From: Cymbidium sinense
Taxonomy: Eukaryota > Streptophyta > Magnoliopsida > Asparagales > Orchidaceae
Direction: 5' to 3'
DNA length: 64,000 bases
Assembly: GCA_021442155.1 (NCBI GenBank)
Contig: CM038222.1
Coordinates: 55,919,352 to 55,983,351 of the forward strand
Shown here: piece after piece, positions 24,103 through 37,028 of the stretch
Position numbering within the stretch: position 1 is the stretch's first letter
Layout of the letters: each line of letters begins with the position of its first letter
Program-made: the position numbers and the translations under genes
Notes under the pieces: generated by a model
The model's input: the letters and a program-made list of their open reading frames with translations, nothing else
Databases searched by the model: none
What the model was told of the DNA's origin: nothing

Positions 24103-24915
24103 TGCTAAGAGAGGTTGCTTAAGAAAATTTGGAATGTTTCATGTATGCATGATTTTGTTAAGTAGAAGAAAGTGATTCTTTTATCCATTTTTCATATGCA
24201 TATTTACAAGTATAAAAGACAAGTGAGTATGGTGCTATTGTTAGCACCAGGGGTGTAAGGTATAAGACCTACTTAGGACTACTTAAAGACTCAAAATCCT
24301 GAGGTTGTCCAGACTAATATACCACTTTTCTTAAATACATGTGCATGTACAAAAAGAAATGCATGGAAAGAGAATGCTAAGAGAGGTTACTTAAGAAAAT
24401 TTGGAATGTTTCATGTACGTATGATTTTGTTAAGTAGAAGAGGGTGATTCTTTTATCCATTTTTTATATGCACATTTATAAGTATAAAAGACATAAGTGA
24501 ATATGACACGATTGTTAGCACCAGGGTGTAAGGTATAAGTCCTACTTAGGGCTATTTAAAGCCTCACAACCCCGGGGTTGTCTAGACTAATATACCACTT
24601 TTCTTAAATACATATGCATGTGTAAAAATAAATGCATGGAAAGAGAATGCTAAGAGAGGTTGCTTAAGGAAATTTGGAATGTTTGATGTATGCATGATTT
24701 TGTTAAGTAGAAGAGGGTGATTCTTTTATCCATTTGTCATATGCACATTTACAAGTATAAAAAATATAAGTGAGTACAACACCATTATTATCACCAGGGG
24801 TGTAAGGTACAAGACCTACTTAGGGATACTTAAAGCCTCGCAACCCCGGGGTTGTCCAGACTAGTATACCTCTTTTCTTAAATACATGTGCATGTACAAA
24901 AAGAAATGCATGGAA
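24103..24915. repeat. Three tandem copies of a ~271-bp LTR segment (F2 only)
   Basis: gctaagagaggttgcttaag begins at about 24105 and recurs near 24376 and 24647, each time followed by the same phrases up to ttgtccagactaatatacc. R1 and F3 have one copy, and F1/F4 have two copies of a related unit. Copy number therefore marks subfamilies. Confidence 0.85.
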
Positions 24916-26839
24916 GGAGAATTATGCAAAAAGTTTATATTTATTTGTTTGATTTGCTTGTTTATTTTATATATGTGATGTGAAAATCCTTCTTGAATCA
25001 TGACATAAGAGTGTATAAGAATGAATTTCAAACAAGTGTTATGTCCTTTTAAACTGGACTATACACTTTGCAAATCCTATGCAATCCTATGTTAAGAAAG
25101 AGAGAAAAAATCACATAACACATTTTATACTATTCACATGCAAGCTCATAAGTACTTATAGATAGCATACTTTTCATTTGTAATGTTTGGTTTATAAGTT
25201 TTGAAAAACGTTTTGGATTTAGTAGTGATAATTGTGATTCATATCTTAATTTAGCCAAAACATGCAATTTTACATAAAGGAAACATTTCATTTTTAATTT
25301 GATTTTTCAAAAGATATGAATGTATGATTTTCATATGACATTCACATTTAGCATGCTCAGAAATAATTAAAGTTATGCAAGCATGTAATTTCATTAACTC
25401 TAATTAATTCCAAAAGGCAACCCTATGGAATAAGATTATTTAAAGTGAATCAATGTTGGTTTAAGAAAATTTTGATTTGGTTTTGAGTTTGATTTGGGTT
25501 TAGGAAATGTGAAAAGGTTTGCTGGTCCTAACCCATTTTCACATGTATGTATTATTTTAATTTAATATTTAGGTGATTAGATCAATTTTATGCTTTAGTT
25601 AGGTTAATGTGTAGATTAAGTTCATTAATTACCTTTTACCTATACCACTTTAACATATTTAATCAAATAATTATGAGCTAATGTATGACATAAAACCACT
25701 AGGAATTTAAATCATCAATGTACCTAGGAAAGAAAGGGCCTAATGCGATTGGCTCACAATTAGAAATTAATTAAGCTAAAAGATTTAATTTAAGTACTTT
25801 CATAACCCTTACTTTTATAACCCTTCGTACACATATGAGTTAGGTATGATTTCCTTAAGTACTTAGGTTATTGAACACCTAAGCATCTACCCAAGAAGGA
25901 AGTGATTGAGTTCTGGAATGTTGTGAAAATTTTATCAAGTTAATTAAGTAGGTTATTGGTGGATTAGCCCTTAATTAAATTTAGATTAAGGAAGGAAAGG
26001 GGTTTATGGAATGACTTGGGGAAAGTACCCCAAACCCATTCCATAAACCTACTCTTCACTTAAACAAAGTTTAACTAACTTAATCAAGGAATTAAACCAT
26101 TATTCACATGCTTAATTAAGCTTAATTACATTAAGAGAGTGATTAGGGGTTCATTAATTAATTTCCTTAATTAACTCATTAATAAATTCCAAGAAAATTA
26201 GGAGAGGTAGAAGTCATCCCACTAAATATGCTTGAGAAGTTTAGAATTAATTAATGAAGTCATTAGGGAGTAATTAGGATTATTATGTTTTTAAATAAAC
26301 TCTAATTAAGGAAAATTTACTATTCAGATTCAATTAGAGATAATTTTATTGGATTCTCCTCTTAATTATCTTTAAGATGAATCTCAGTTTGTATTTTTTA
26401 GAATTTTCTACAATTCGTTATGAATTTAGGAAGTTTCAGTTGATTTAAGCAATTTTTATGAAGTTCGTTAATCTATTTTAACAAAATAAATCATTTGACA
26501 CTCAAAATTCAATATCATCTAATCCAAAGGTCCTTTTAACATGAAATTTTTATGGTAGATGCATTTTAAAATTTGTTTTAATATCTAAAAATTTTAACTT
26601 AATTTGACATGTACTTTTTATTTAATTAATAAAATTTGATTTTTACTAAAACCCAAATTAAGCTCAAAATATTTCGTGAAATTTGGGGATTTTGGATTTG
26701 TTGGATTCCTCTTACAAAGATGAATCCAACGAGCTCTTGTTTATGATTTCTCAGTTAGTATTTTATTTTCTATGAATTTTTGAAGTTTCAAGTGATTTAA
26801 AAAAATTTCAAATCGAAAAATCTGATTTTCTTACTTAAC

Positions 26840-27180
26840 ACAGTCAACACCATGCGCAGCGCTATGGCAACGTGACACCATGTGGCACTGTGCGATTGGA
26901 CATGTGGTTCCATATGGCACTTACGCGCCGCGGCGCGCGCCGCGGTGCCACATCGGCTGGCGAAATCCATGTTAGCAATGTTGACTGCGATGAGTAGTTT
27001 GACCCGGATCGTTCAATCGAGATCAGATCGCACGATCCAGAGGTCAGGATCATGCGATCTGAGGCATTTGATCACACGAACCACGGGATCACACGGTCAA
27101 TGCATGGTGTCGAATGCCGGATCATGTGATCAGCGTGATCGAGCCGATCCCAACTATGGGATCTGCTGCCTGTAGCTCAT
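26840..27180. other. CpG-dense island within F2
   Basis: Against an AT-rich background this stretch is rich in CpG. It includes a near-palindromic run of C and G at 26924-26945. The homologous part of the other LTRs (about 13540-13740, 20100-20230, 36620-36740, 38330-38560, 62740-62780) is also CpG-enriched, but less so. It gives spurious open frames on both strands. Confidence 0.6.
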
Positions 27181-28079
27181 GCGACTTTAGATATTAGGGA
27201 GAAAAATTAGAAATTTTAAGTAAAAACTTGTCCAAATGGACACATTTTTGCATTGATTCACACTGAAAAACTTCTATTTTCTAATTAGGAGGATTTAAAG
27301 TAATTGAGTGAAAAATTATCACAAATGAAGGATCCTAAGGCTGGCTACGGTTTTTAAAAGTTACCTCACTGGGATGATTTTTGACAGTGGTGATGACCCG
27401 AGCACACGATTTAGTAGGGGAAGAGGCCTTGGAATGAGCTTGGATCTTCTCCTTCACATCATAATGAAGTTTACACCAGTAATCACTATTTCCTCACCAA
27501 AATCCACTTAGTTTTGGAGTATTTCTCTCCAAAATTAAATGAGGGTGATTGCTAATGAGTTTGGGAGCTCTAGGAGAAGGAGAATGAGGGAAATAGATGA
27601 TTGTTTCAGCATCTAATGCCTTGGAATCAAAAGTGAATGAAAATCACACTTTTTTTTGGAATTTTTGGCTTCAAACTCTTGTAATTTGGCTTGGGGTGGT
27701 TGGGAATGGAAGAGAATCATCCTAGGTTGCTCAATTTAGTTGGCTAAGGCATGAAAAGTGGCTATCATGAAGGAAAAATGGGTGTCTTAGCCAAGGGGAG
27801 GTAAGAGTCCTTCATGCCAAGTGTTCCAATGGGAGAGGTGAGGTGATTTCACATCCCCATGAGTCATGGCTGCCCCAACCACTCCTTGGGTCAAAAAATT
27901 AGTGTCCTTGGTGCCTATGTAGATCAATGAATGAGTGCCAAATGGCCAAGGAAGAGAAATGACCATTTGGGCAAGTGTCTTTCTTATGGGATGCCCTTGG
28001 CCCAATGGAAAAGTGGTCATTTGGCATTAAAATTGATTTGAATAGATTTGAAATGAGTCAAAAGTAAGTTGGACCAAAT

Positions 28080-28850
28080 TTCATGTCATTTGGAGTTCAT
28101 TTGATTTAATTTAGGTTAATTTGACCCATTTGGGTTAAATTGGGTCAAAACGAGTTAGGTTGACCAATTAGTCAAATTGGGTCAAAGTAATAGTTAGGTC
28201 AAGTTTAAATGAATATTTAGATTACATTGGTTCAATTGGTTTCAGTCAATTTTGTTTAATTTGGATTTAATTTGTATTTTGGCCAATTTAATCTTTAAGG
28301 TTAAATTTGGGCTAAGTTGGGTTAAGTTGACCAATTGGTTAAATTGACTTGAATCATGACTTGGTTTAGGTTTGGTTGATCATTTGGAATATATTATAGG
28401 CTTTGGTTAAGTTTAATTTAGATTTGATTGGTTTTTAGGTTGATTTGACCCTTAAGGTTAAATTAGACTAAGTTGGGTTAGGTTGACCAATTGGTCAAAT
28501 TGGGTTTAATTGAGGCTTTGGTCAAATTTAATAATCAATTTAGAGTGAACTTGATCTATTGGTTGCAATCAATTTGGTTTAGGTTGTAATTTAGCCAGTT
28601 TGGGTCCATATGGGTTAAAGGGTTGACTTCATCAATGGGCTAGGTTGACTTGGTTTGACCCAATTCATGATAATTGATTAACCTATGATGATCAACAAAC
28701 ATGACATGAAGTTTGGATTGGCTTAATTCAGTTTGATTTGAATTGAATTGGATTTTTGTTCATATTGGTCAAATTGGCCACTTTGGGTCAAGTGAGCCAA
28801 TTGAGTTTAGTTGGCTTGATTCAAGGTTGGTTGAACTCACATATGGACTC
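28080..28850. promoter_or_regulatory. TTGACC/GGTCAA (W-box-like) array in F2
   Basis: Repeated gttgaccaattggtcaaatt phrases, with the perfect palindrome at 28483-28498 and damaged versions near 28160 and 28331. Same relative place in the LTR as in R1 and F3. Confidence 0.5.
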
Positions 28851-29308
28851 ATGATTGAAATATAAATCCATTTGCAAGTGATTTGGAGTAAAAAGATTTT
28901 GATTCATTTGATAATTTCAAGTCAAAAGGGTGAATATAATCAAAGGGCTTAGGAAATATTCTTGGAATTTGGATTTGGTTATGGATTTCAATTATGGGTT
29001 TCAATTATTTGGAATTGATTCATGATTTGAGAAAATCTATTGAAATTGGTTCAAGGTTTGATTCAGAGTTGAAGTTGATATGAGTTTGGAGTTTATCTTG
29101 AAAGAAAGGGATTTGGTTGGAGGGTAGGCAACCCAACACCCTTGCATAACCTATTCTACAGCTAAACCTTCTAAGTCTCTAGGGTTAGGTTAAGTGTTCA
29201 TCTAATCACTAGAAGTGTCTTAAGACTAAAGGACTCTTAATGTCTAAGAGGAGTCCTATGTCTAAGATGGAGGAGTTGAGAGCTCATTCTAAAAATGAGG
29301 TTAACAAA

Positions 29309-32133
29309 GGGCACCCAATAGGTGTGGTGTGACTGATAAGGCATACCGCACGTATTGGTGTTGATCGAGATGATCAACAATGTAGAATGATCACAAGCAC
29401 TAACAGAAATGATCTACTCCTAAACTAGAGGTGTAGAAAGAATCAAAAGCTTAGTGCATTATGACTCTACTCATGTTAGAGACATAAGAGAGTGAAGGAG
29501 GAATCCACTAGGGATTGAGTATATGAACCTTCCACTAAGGGAAAAGCTTCAAGTCATCTGCTGAGGGATGAGAGGTTTGATTTGATTTGAGTCTTGTTGA
29601 GGAGAAATTTGATTTGATTTATTTAGTGCTCCACTGGGGATGAAAATGTGAACTCTCCACTAGGGAGCAAGTCCAAGTCAACCAGTGGAGGAAAAAGGGG
29701 TTGTGAAATCTGCTAAGGAATTAGTATTCGGGATCCATAAGGGGAATTAGAAAGATTTGCATCTCACTGAGGAGAAGCAAACAAATTTGTTTAATTTCAT
29801 TATTTTGATTTGTTTGTTTAGGTTTGTTTGAGATTTATTTAATTGAGCTCCACTAGGGAAGAGGGTTGAATTTATTTTGTTTTTGGCTCCACTAGGGGAG
29901 GTTGGTTGATTTGTTTCAGATTTTTAAATTTGGAGATTTTAAGATAGATCATGTTGGTTTGTGATGGGCTGTGCTGAGTAGGGGCAATGGTGGCCTTGAT
30001 CTAGCTCAGATTTATCAATCCAAAGGGGTAGTCCAAAGTAGGGTTATCCAACCAAAGGAATGCCTTTTGGTGTGCAACAGTTGTACTAAGAAGAAAATAT
30101 AGTAGACTTATATCCTCCAAAGTAGAGACTAGTTGCCAGGGTGTTCAGTTGACGAAGCAACGGATTGAACCTAACCTAGGGCTGACTATTGAGTGAATGT
30201 CGCTGGAGGACTTAAATTAGGTTAAAGATAGTCAAAATTAAATTCAATTTAAATTTTGTTTTTGATGAATCCAATTGGTTTGCAATGGACTACACTGAGT
30301 AGGGACTACGATGGCCTTGATCTACTACAGGTTTATTAATCCAAAGGGGTAGTCTACCAACCACACAGTAGGACTATCCAAACAAAGGAATGCCTTCCAA
30401 TTTACAGTAGCTAATATAGGGAAGAAAGCTTGGGGACTCACATCTTCCACTATAAAAGATCACTAGAGTGACATATTAGTGAGGTAACATGTCGAATCAA
30501 CCTAGGGTTGACTGTTGAGTGAATGCCAGTGGGGGACTTAAATCAACTCAAAGGTATTCAAAGTCAATTTCACTTTTAATCATTTTTGATGGATCCCATT
30601 GATTTGCGATGGACTGTACTGAGTAGGGGCCGTGGTGGCCTTGATCTAATTCAGGTTTACCAATCCAAACGGGTAGTCCAAAGTAGGGCTATCTAACCAA
30701 AGGAATGCCTTTCGGTGTGCATCAGCTGTACTAGGAAGAAAGTAAAGTAGACTTATATCCACCAAAGTAAGGACCAGTTGTCGGGGTGATCAGTTGGCGA
30801 TGCAATGGATTGAACCCAACCTAGGGCTTACTATTGAGTGAATGCCGCTGGGTGACTTAAATAAGCTTAAAGATAGTCAAAATTAATTTCATTTTAAGTT
30901 TTGTTTTAGATGAATCCAATTGGTTTGCGGTGCGGTGGACTGCATTTAATAGGGACCACGGTGGCCTTGATATACTACATGTTTACCAATCTAAAGGGGT
31001 AGTCTACCAACCACACAATAAGACTATACAACCAAAGGAATGCCTTTCGATTTGCAGTAGCTAATATAAGGATGAAAGCTCAGGGACTCACATCTTCCAC
31101 TATAAAAGATCACTGGAGTGATACATTAGTGAGGTAACATGTCGACTCGATCTAGGGGTAACTGCTGAGTGAATGCTATTGGGGGACTTAAATCAACTCA
31201 AAGATAGTCAAAGTCAATTTCACTTTTAACCATTTTTTTATGGATCCCATTGGTTTGAGATGGACTGCACTGAGTAGGGGCTATGGTGGCCTTGATCTAA
31301 TTCAAGTTTACCAATCCAAAGGGTGTAGCTTCCCGGTCGAGGGGAGAACTATCCAACTAAAGGGGTGCCTTTCAGTTTGCAGTGGCTAATTTAGGGAAGA
31401 AAGCTTAGGGACTTACATCTTCCACTATAAAAGACCACTGGAGTGACACATTAGTGAGGTAATATGTCAACTAGACTTAGGGCTGCCCATCAGTTTGTGC
31501 CAGTCATGCTAGAAAAAAGCATCGTAGACTTACATCTTCCAAAGCGGGATCACTATCGAGGTAACCTATTTATGGCCAACAGATTGAACTCAACCTAAGG
31601 TCGACTACAGAGAGTGTGCCAACCTGGGGACTTATCTCTACTCAAGTAGTCAGGAAATTTCTATAGGGAGTTCTGTTGATACTGCCCTAAAGATAGGATG
31701 CCTTCTTAAGAAAATGGGCCATTTGGGGATTGAATTCCTAATCCACATGCCAATTAATTTGTTTGTTTTGTTTATTTGTTTATCATGGATTCTATTAGTT
31801 TGTGAGGGATCATATAGAGAAGAAGCTTATATTAGCCTAGACCTATCTCAGATTTACTGAACCAAGGGAGAATCTGTGCATCCGTTGAATAAATTCTCCA
31901 ACCACAGGGGTGGTTATTAGGAAAGGGGGACTGTCCAATCAAAAAGTAACATGGGTAGTGTCTAAATGGGATTGCAAAGTGTGTGATCCAAATAGAGTGC
32001 CCGTAGGGGATGGGGCCACTAAAGGCTTGATCCAAAACCCTGGAGAAGATGACATGGCTAGTCATATGTCAAATAGGTATTTGGTGGCCAACTCAAGGAG
32101 AAAGCTCAATGACTCATATCTACCAAGAGTAGT
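29309..32133 (-). mobile_element. 3'UTR remnant of element Z with ~320-bp tandem repeats
   Basis: Begins aagggcacccaataggtgtgg, the same internal sequence that follows F3 at 45414. Units starting ttggtttgcgatggactgcac recur near 29952, 30278, 30599, 30918 and 31249, with decayed units near 31500 and 31790. Hypervariable tandem repeats in the 3'UTR are known for Tat-lineage elements. The segment ends at 32133 where F3 begins; the homologous sequence continues past this point at about 47345. Element Y therefore interrupted Z here, with gtagt as presumed left target duplication. No coding sequence. Confidence 0.75.
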
Positions 32134-34044
32134 TGTAGAGAAAAATTCTCACACACATATATAGAGTCGCCTTCAAATCTATTGGTGAAAGGAGAGGAAA
32201 AATTATATATGTGGAAATTTATCTTGGTAAGATGCCAAGCAGATCCATAGATGTACTTATTCAGGTGATCAGATATGTCATCAAGGAAATAGTATACTAT
32301 CTCGAAAGATAGAAATCACAACACTTTAATGGAACCAATCACCTTAATAATGACTCCTAAGGATGATGGGTCTGCATATGTACCAGAGATTCTTTCTCGA
32401 CTTTACATAGAAAAGTAAAGCATAGTTTATTTTAAATTGGGTTCGTTAAGTTTCCTACAGGGGCAAACCCCCATAGTTAATTACATCCTAAAAGATAAGA
32501 TCCTTTAGGAAAACTCTCAATTAAGGTAAATAATCATTGTCTCAGAAAATTTTAATAGGAAGGACTATCAATTGATTGGTTTATATTTGAAGATCAAATG
32601 GGATTGGTCAAAAGAGGGAGTTATTATCGAGGCCAAAATGGTAATAAGTAGGAGATGTCATGATGCTAGGAAGCCTAGCGAGCATCTCAAACTATCATGA
32701 AATTGGGCTTTACATTTTAGAAATTGATTTAATTTATTTGAGTTATATTTTTCTTTAGAAATTTAGGACTTAAGATTCTTTAACACAAGATTAGGGAAAT
32801 GCCTAAGAGGTTGGGAATTATTCTTATGGCCCACAAAGGGGAAAAGCAATCTCAGAACTAAAATCTAGGGAGCTTTGACAAAGGCCGGAAGCACAACCTA
32901 AATCTAAGAAAAAAATGGGTAATTGATTTGCCTCCATAAGAGAGGACAAACCACCCGACAGCTTGGACTTCCAACTGCCTGGGGGTGGCTGCCAACTAAC
33001 TCCTAGGATTTTAAATACATGTAGGCAAGTCTTTATGCTTATGCAAGATAGCTAGGCTATTTTTATTTAGAAAAAGACTAAGTCCTTAAATACACTCCCT
33101 AAAGAGACTAGATCATGTAAAGGGCATGCTTCAAATGACCTAAATCTAATGCATTTTAAATTTCATTTTATTTCATTTTTGGACAATCAATTTGACTCAA
33201 GCTAATAGGACTTTTATGACTAATGCATGAGAAAGAAGATTATTAGCTAAAATCTACTAGAATTTTAGGAGGTGAGTTTCCACCACGGCTCTCAAAAGTC
33301 AAATAAAGTTCTCTGGCAAAGATGAAAGCCCTCCAATCAAGAGTGAAATAAGATGCTGTTGTGCATGATATTATAAAGATAAGAACTCATCTAGCTAAGG
33401 GGTTTCTAATTCTTTTATTTTGATTTTAATCCTAAACTTTAGGTGAGGTTATGAGTTATTTAGTTTTAGTTTTGAATTGTTAAGTTGGGTAAAAGATTTA
33501 TTTTTCTCTAAAGAGCCTAATCTACATTCAGGCCATACATAAAACAAGAAAGGAACTAGGAAAATCATGCCACTTAATACTCAAGTTAAACAAACATCAA
33601 TCAATTTATGAAACTAGCACAAAAAGAATAAATGACTGTTTATGATCGGGCACCACCGTACAAACTCAAAAATAACAAATTGGGTAGCCGAGCTCTACCG
33701 TTATACAACCCGGATTACAAATGAATTGAATTACAATTAAGCAAAAGGAATTCATTTTTATGGAGGGGTTTTCAAGCTTTATTCTTCTTTCTTCTTTCTT
33801 TATTTTCTTTTCTTCTTTCTTCTTTGGATCTTCCTTTGGATGGTTGGAAGGTGGATGCTCCAAGGCTTCACATGGTGCATAAGATAGAATCTTATGACCA
33901 ATGCTCATCCCAATCCCTCATAACAAATCATTCAAAAATCCTAAATATATAAATTTTTACATGAGAAAAGAGAAAATATAAATCTAATACCTGCAAAACA
34001 AAGGTTAGTCAAATCACACCATACAAATCCCAAGCATGTATATT

Positions 34045-34166
34045 GGACTTATCACCCCACACATGGGTGACTAAGTCCACTTATGGATTATGCTAAGGGT
34101 ATAAGCACACCAAGCAAGAAGCATTTATATTTTTTATTTATGATAGCACCCCTTTAGCACAATCCC
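34045..34166 (-). other. Conserved two-hairpin module, F3 copy
   Basis: Short hairpin 34045-34078: ggactta/taagtcc plus tcaccc/gggtga, about 13 pairs with one bulge. Long hairpin: ggattatgctaaggg (34085-34099) with cctttagcacaatcc (34151-34165). The GCTAA/TTAGC pair replaces GCTTA/TAAGC of F2, so both sides changed together. Confidence 0.72.
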
Positions 34167-37023
34167 TTGTAGAAAGAATAGTTAGACTAAGCACGTCCTA
34201 CCATTCATTTATGAGCATACACCCTAACATCCAGTCTAAAACATTCATCACAAAACAAAACATAACATTAAACCATGCACCGACCTAACCTAAAGCTAGA
34301 AGTGGTGACTTAGGCTAATGTGTGTGCTTTGAAGGTTTGTGTGGCATGCTTAGCTTATTAGGTTTTAATTTTATAATTGTGAAGGACATGTTCAACTTAG
34401 AGGAGGGTTTTATTTTGGTTGTTTAGTGATTTTGGGTTATTTTTATTACATGTTTTAGTTTGATTTGAGTGAAGCCTATAATTAATTACTAAGTTATAAA
34501 GGGAGGGAAAGAGAAGAGGACTTCTCTTTCCTTCCCAAATCCTTAAGTAATTTCTAAGGTAAGTTCACATTTTAATTTTATTTAGGTGAATGTTTTAATT
34601 ACATCTTTTAATTAATCCTAAGTTTAGATCAACTCTAAACAAACATATCCAAAAAGAAAGTCATTTTAAGATTAAGAAAAGTGAATCAAAATTCACATAT
34701 CATACATTACTTCAATTCTTTTACAACATATATAACATGCATATGGATGGACCCTAAGCATATCTATGCATGCAAATGAGAATAATTAACACACTTTATG
34801 ATGTATGCTAAGTAATTCATTTAAGAAAATTTAGAAGAATTAGATGGATTGTTTTTCTTAAGTAGAAAAGATTTTTCTTATCCAAAATTTCACAAACATG
34901 CATGAAAGTAAGAAAGGCGTGAGTAACCATTGTGTTAAGGAGGTACAAGACCTACTTAGGGCTACTTAAAATCTCACAACCTCGGAGTTGTCCAGACTAA
35001 TATACCACTTTCCTTAAGTACTAACTTGCATATAAAAGAAATGAAGTGGAAAAGAATATGCAAAGTTTTCTTAATGGTTTTATTTTTGTTTATGCAATTT
35101 ATTCATGCAAGTGTAGGCAATCCTTCTTAAGTGAGAGCATAGAGATGAATAGGATTTGAAAGTTTGTAAGTGTTGGGTTCTTTTTAAATGAACCCTACAT
35201 CTTACTAACCCATATTCAAAGCTATGCTAACATAAGAAAGAAAGGAAATGCTACACTAAACATACTTTATAATCTACCACATGTAAGCTTATAATTAAAC
35301 TATAAGAATAACACACTTTCAAATTTGATGTTTTATTTATATATTTTGAAAATACTTTGGATTTAGTAGTGTTAATAGCCATTCGTATTTTATTTTATCC
35401 AACACATGGACATTTGACATAAAGTAAACACTTTTATTTTAAAACTTTGAAAACAAGGAATCATGGATGCATGAATCACATGGCATGCAATTTAACATGT
35501 TGGGAAAGATCTAAAGCAATGTAATCATGTAAATAAACTCACTTTACTTAATTCCTAAAGACATTCTTAAAAAATAAGAAAACTTAGGATAAATCAAAGT
35601 GAATTTCAAAAATGATTTTTGTTTGTTTAAAGTTTGATTTAATTTTGAAAAGGTGAGATGAGTTTGTTGTTCCTAACCTATTCCCATATATGTTTTATAT
35701 TTTTGTTTAATTTTTAGATAATTAAATCAATTTTTAAGTGTTGATTAGGTTAAGGTATACATTAAGCGACTTAATTAACCCTTACTTACACCACCTTAGA
35801 AAAATTAACTAAGTAATTATGAGCCAATGAGATGACATAAAACCCACAAGATATCTAAATTTGCAATGCACCTAGTAATGAAAAGGCCTAATGCAATTTG
35901 GCTTACAATTAAAAGTTAATTAAGCTATGGGGTTTTAGCTTAAGTACTTTTAAAAGACCACTTCACACTTATGAAAGGGGGTTTCATTTCCTTAATTAGA
36001 CTTAGTCTATTGAACACCTAAAAATATACCCAAGGTAGATTAGTTAAGTTCTGGAGCTTTTTAGAATTTTTAAAAATTATTTAAGGGATAATTAATGAAT
36101 TAACCCTTAATTAAGAAGAGATTAAGGAAAGAAAAGGGGGTTTAGGGAATAGTTAGGGGAAATACTCCAAAATTATTCCATAAAACCCCTACTCACTAGA
36201 TCTAACCTTTATCAAATTTAAACATAGGAAAAACCCACTAATTATACCTTAATTACCCTTAATTATATGAAGGGGGTAATTAGGGAATTAGCTAGCAATT
36301 TCCCTAATCAAAGCTTCAATAAATCTCAAGAAAATTAGGGAGACAGAGGTCATCCTCTCAAATAAACCCTAGAAGTTTGAGATTAATTGGTGACTTAATT
36401 AGAGAATATTTAGCTAATTATCATTCCCAAAGAAACCCAAATTCAGAGAAACATAGAAATTAAAAAACATTGAAAACATTTTTAGAAAATTCTAGATGGA
36501 ATTATTTATCCATAGTATTTTTTCTTATTTTTTTTATTTTTCTAAGTTGAGTTATGATTTTTTGAAGTTTTTTGAATTAATTAGAAATTGAGAATAATCC
36601 CAAACTAATCCTAGGTTAATACCCGCTCACGGTGCGACGCGTGGCAGTGGCAGTTAGCGCGCTTTACATGCATTGCACCGTGAGCCCCCTACTTAAGTTA
36701 TCACATCAGGGGAACGGTGATGACGCACGTGCTTTTATCCTTAACCGTTCGAACAAAGATCGGACGACTGAGGATACACTCTCGATTTTAAATTGAGGAT
36801 TAATTTCTAAAATGTTGGAAATGATCTCAGTCGTCCATCTAAAAATGCATGGATGGATGGTTGAGATGGGCTGAGTTCTTCCCTGAGGATTAATGTGAAC
36901 CGTTCATAATCCAAGGGGAGATCTGAGTCCGATCCTTCATGGATTCATTCAAGACTCAACCCACACCATCTAAACCAACAGTGGATTTTGCATGAAATGA
37001 AAATTACTTTCACAAAAGACCAA

Positions 37024-37028
37024 CACCT
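37024..37028. repeat. Target-site duplication cacct, left copy (R2 insertion)
   Basis: Repeated at 42293-42297. The reverse complement of R1 near 13325-13340 shows the empty site, with cacct present once before tctaagctaagtgg. Confidence 0.92.

Larger units (their letters stand above)
21490..29308 (-). mobile_element. LTR F2 (7.8 kb), 3' LTR of element Z
   Basis: Runs from TGTGAAATATTTC to GAGGTTAACA without an interruption. The right end is fixed by homology to the TSD-bounded ends of R1 and R2 (gaggtcaaca in F3). To its right lies element-internal sequence, and no PBS borders its left end, so it is the 3' LTR of a minus-strand element. It contains the hairpin module (23334-23460), a three-copy ~271-bp repeat (24103-24915), a CpG-dense core (about 26840-27180) and a TTGAC array (about 28080-28850). 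No coding sequence is credible inside. Confidence 0.8.
32134..37028 (-). mobile_element. LTR F3, left part (3' LTR of element Y)
   Basis: Begins TGTAGAGAAAAATTCTC, matching the reverse complement of the TSD-bounded end of R1. Landmarks run in the same order as F2: the hairpin module (34045-34166), the cctacttagggctacttaaa block (about 34948), and the cacggtgcgacgcg block (about 36629). It breaks after the cacct at 37024-37028, where R2 has inserted, and resumes at 42298. No PBS borders the left end. Confidence 0.8.

Noticed and set aside
26882..27175. Overlapping open frames on both strands
   Set aside because: CpG-rich low-stop-codon region of LTR F2; no domain and not conserved in sister LTRs.
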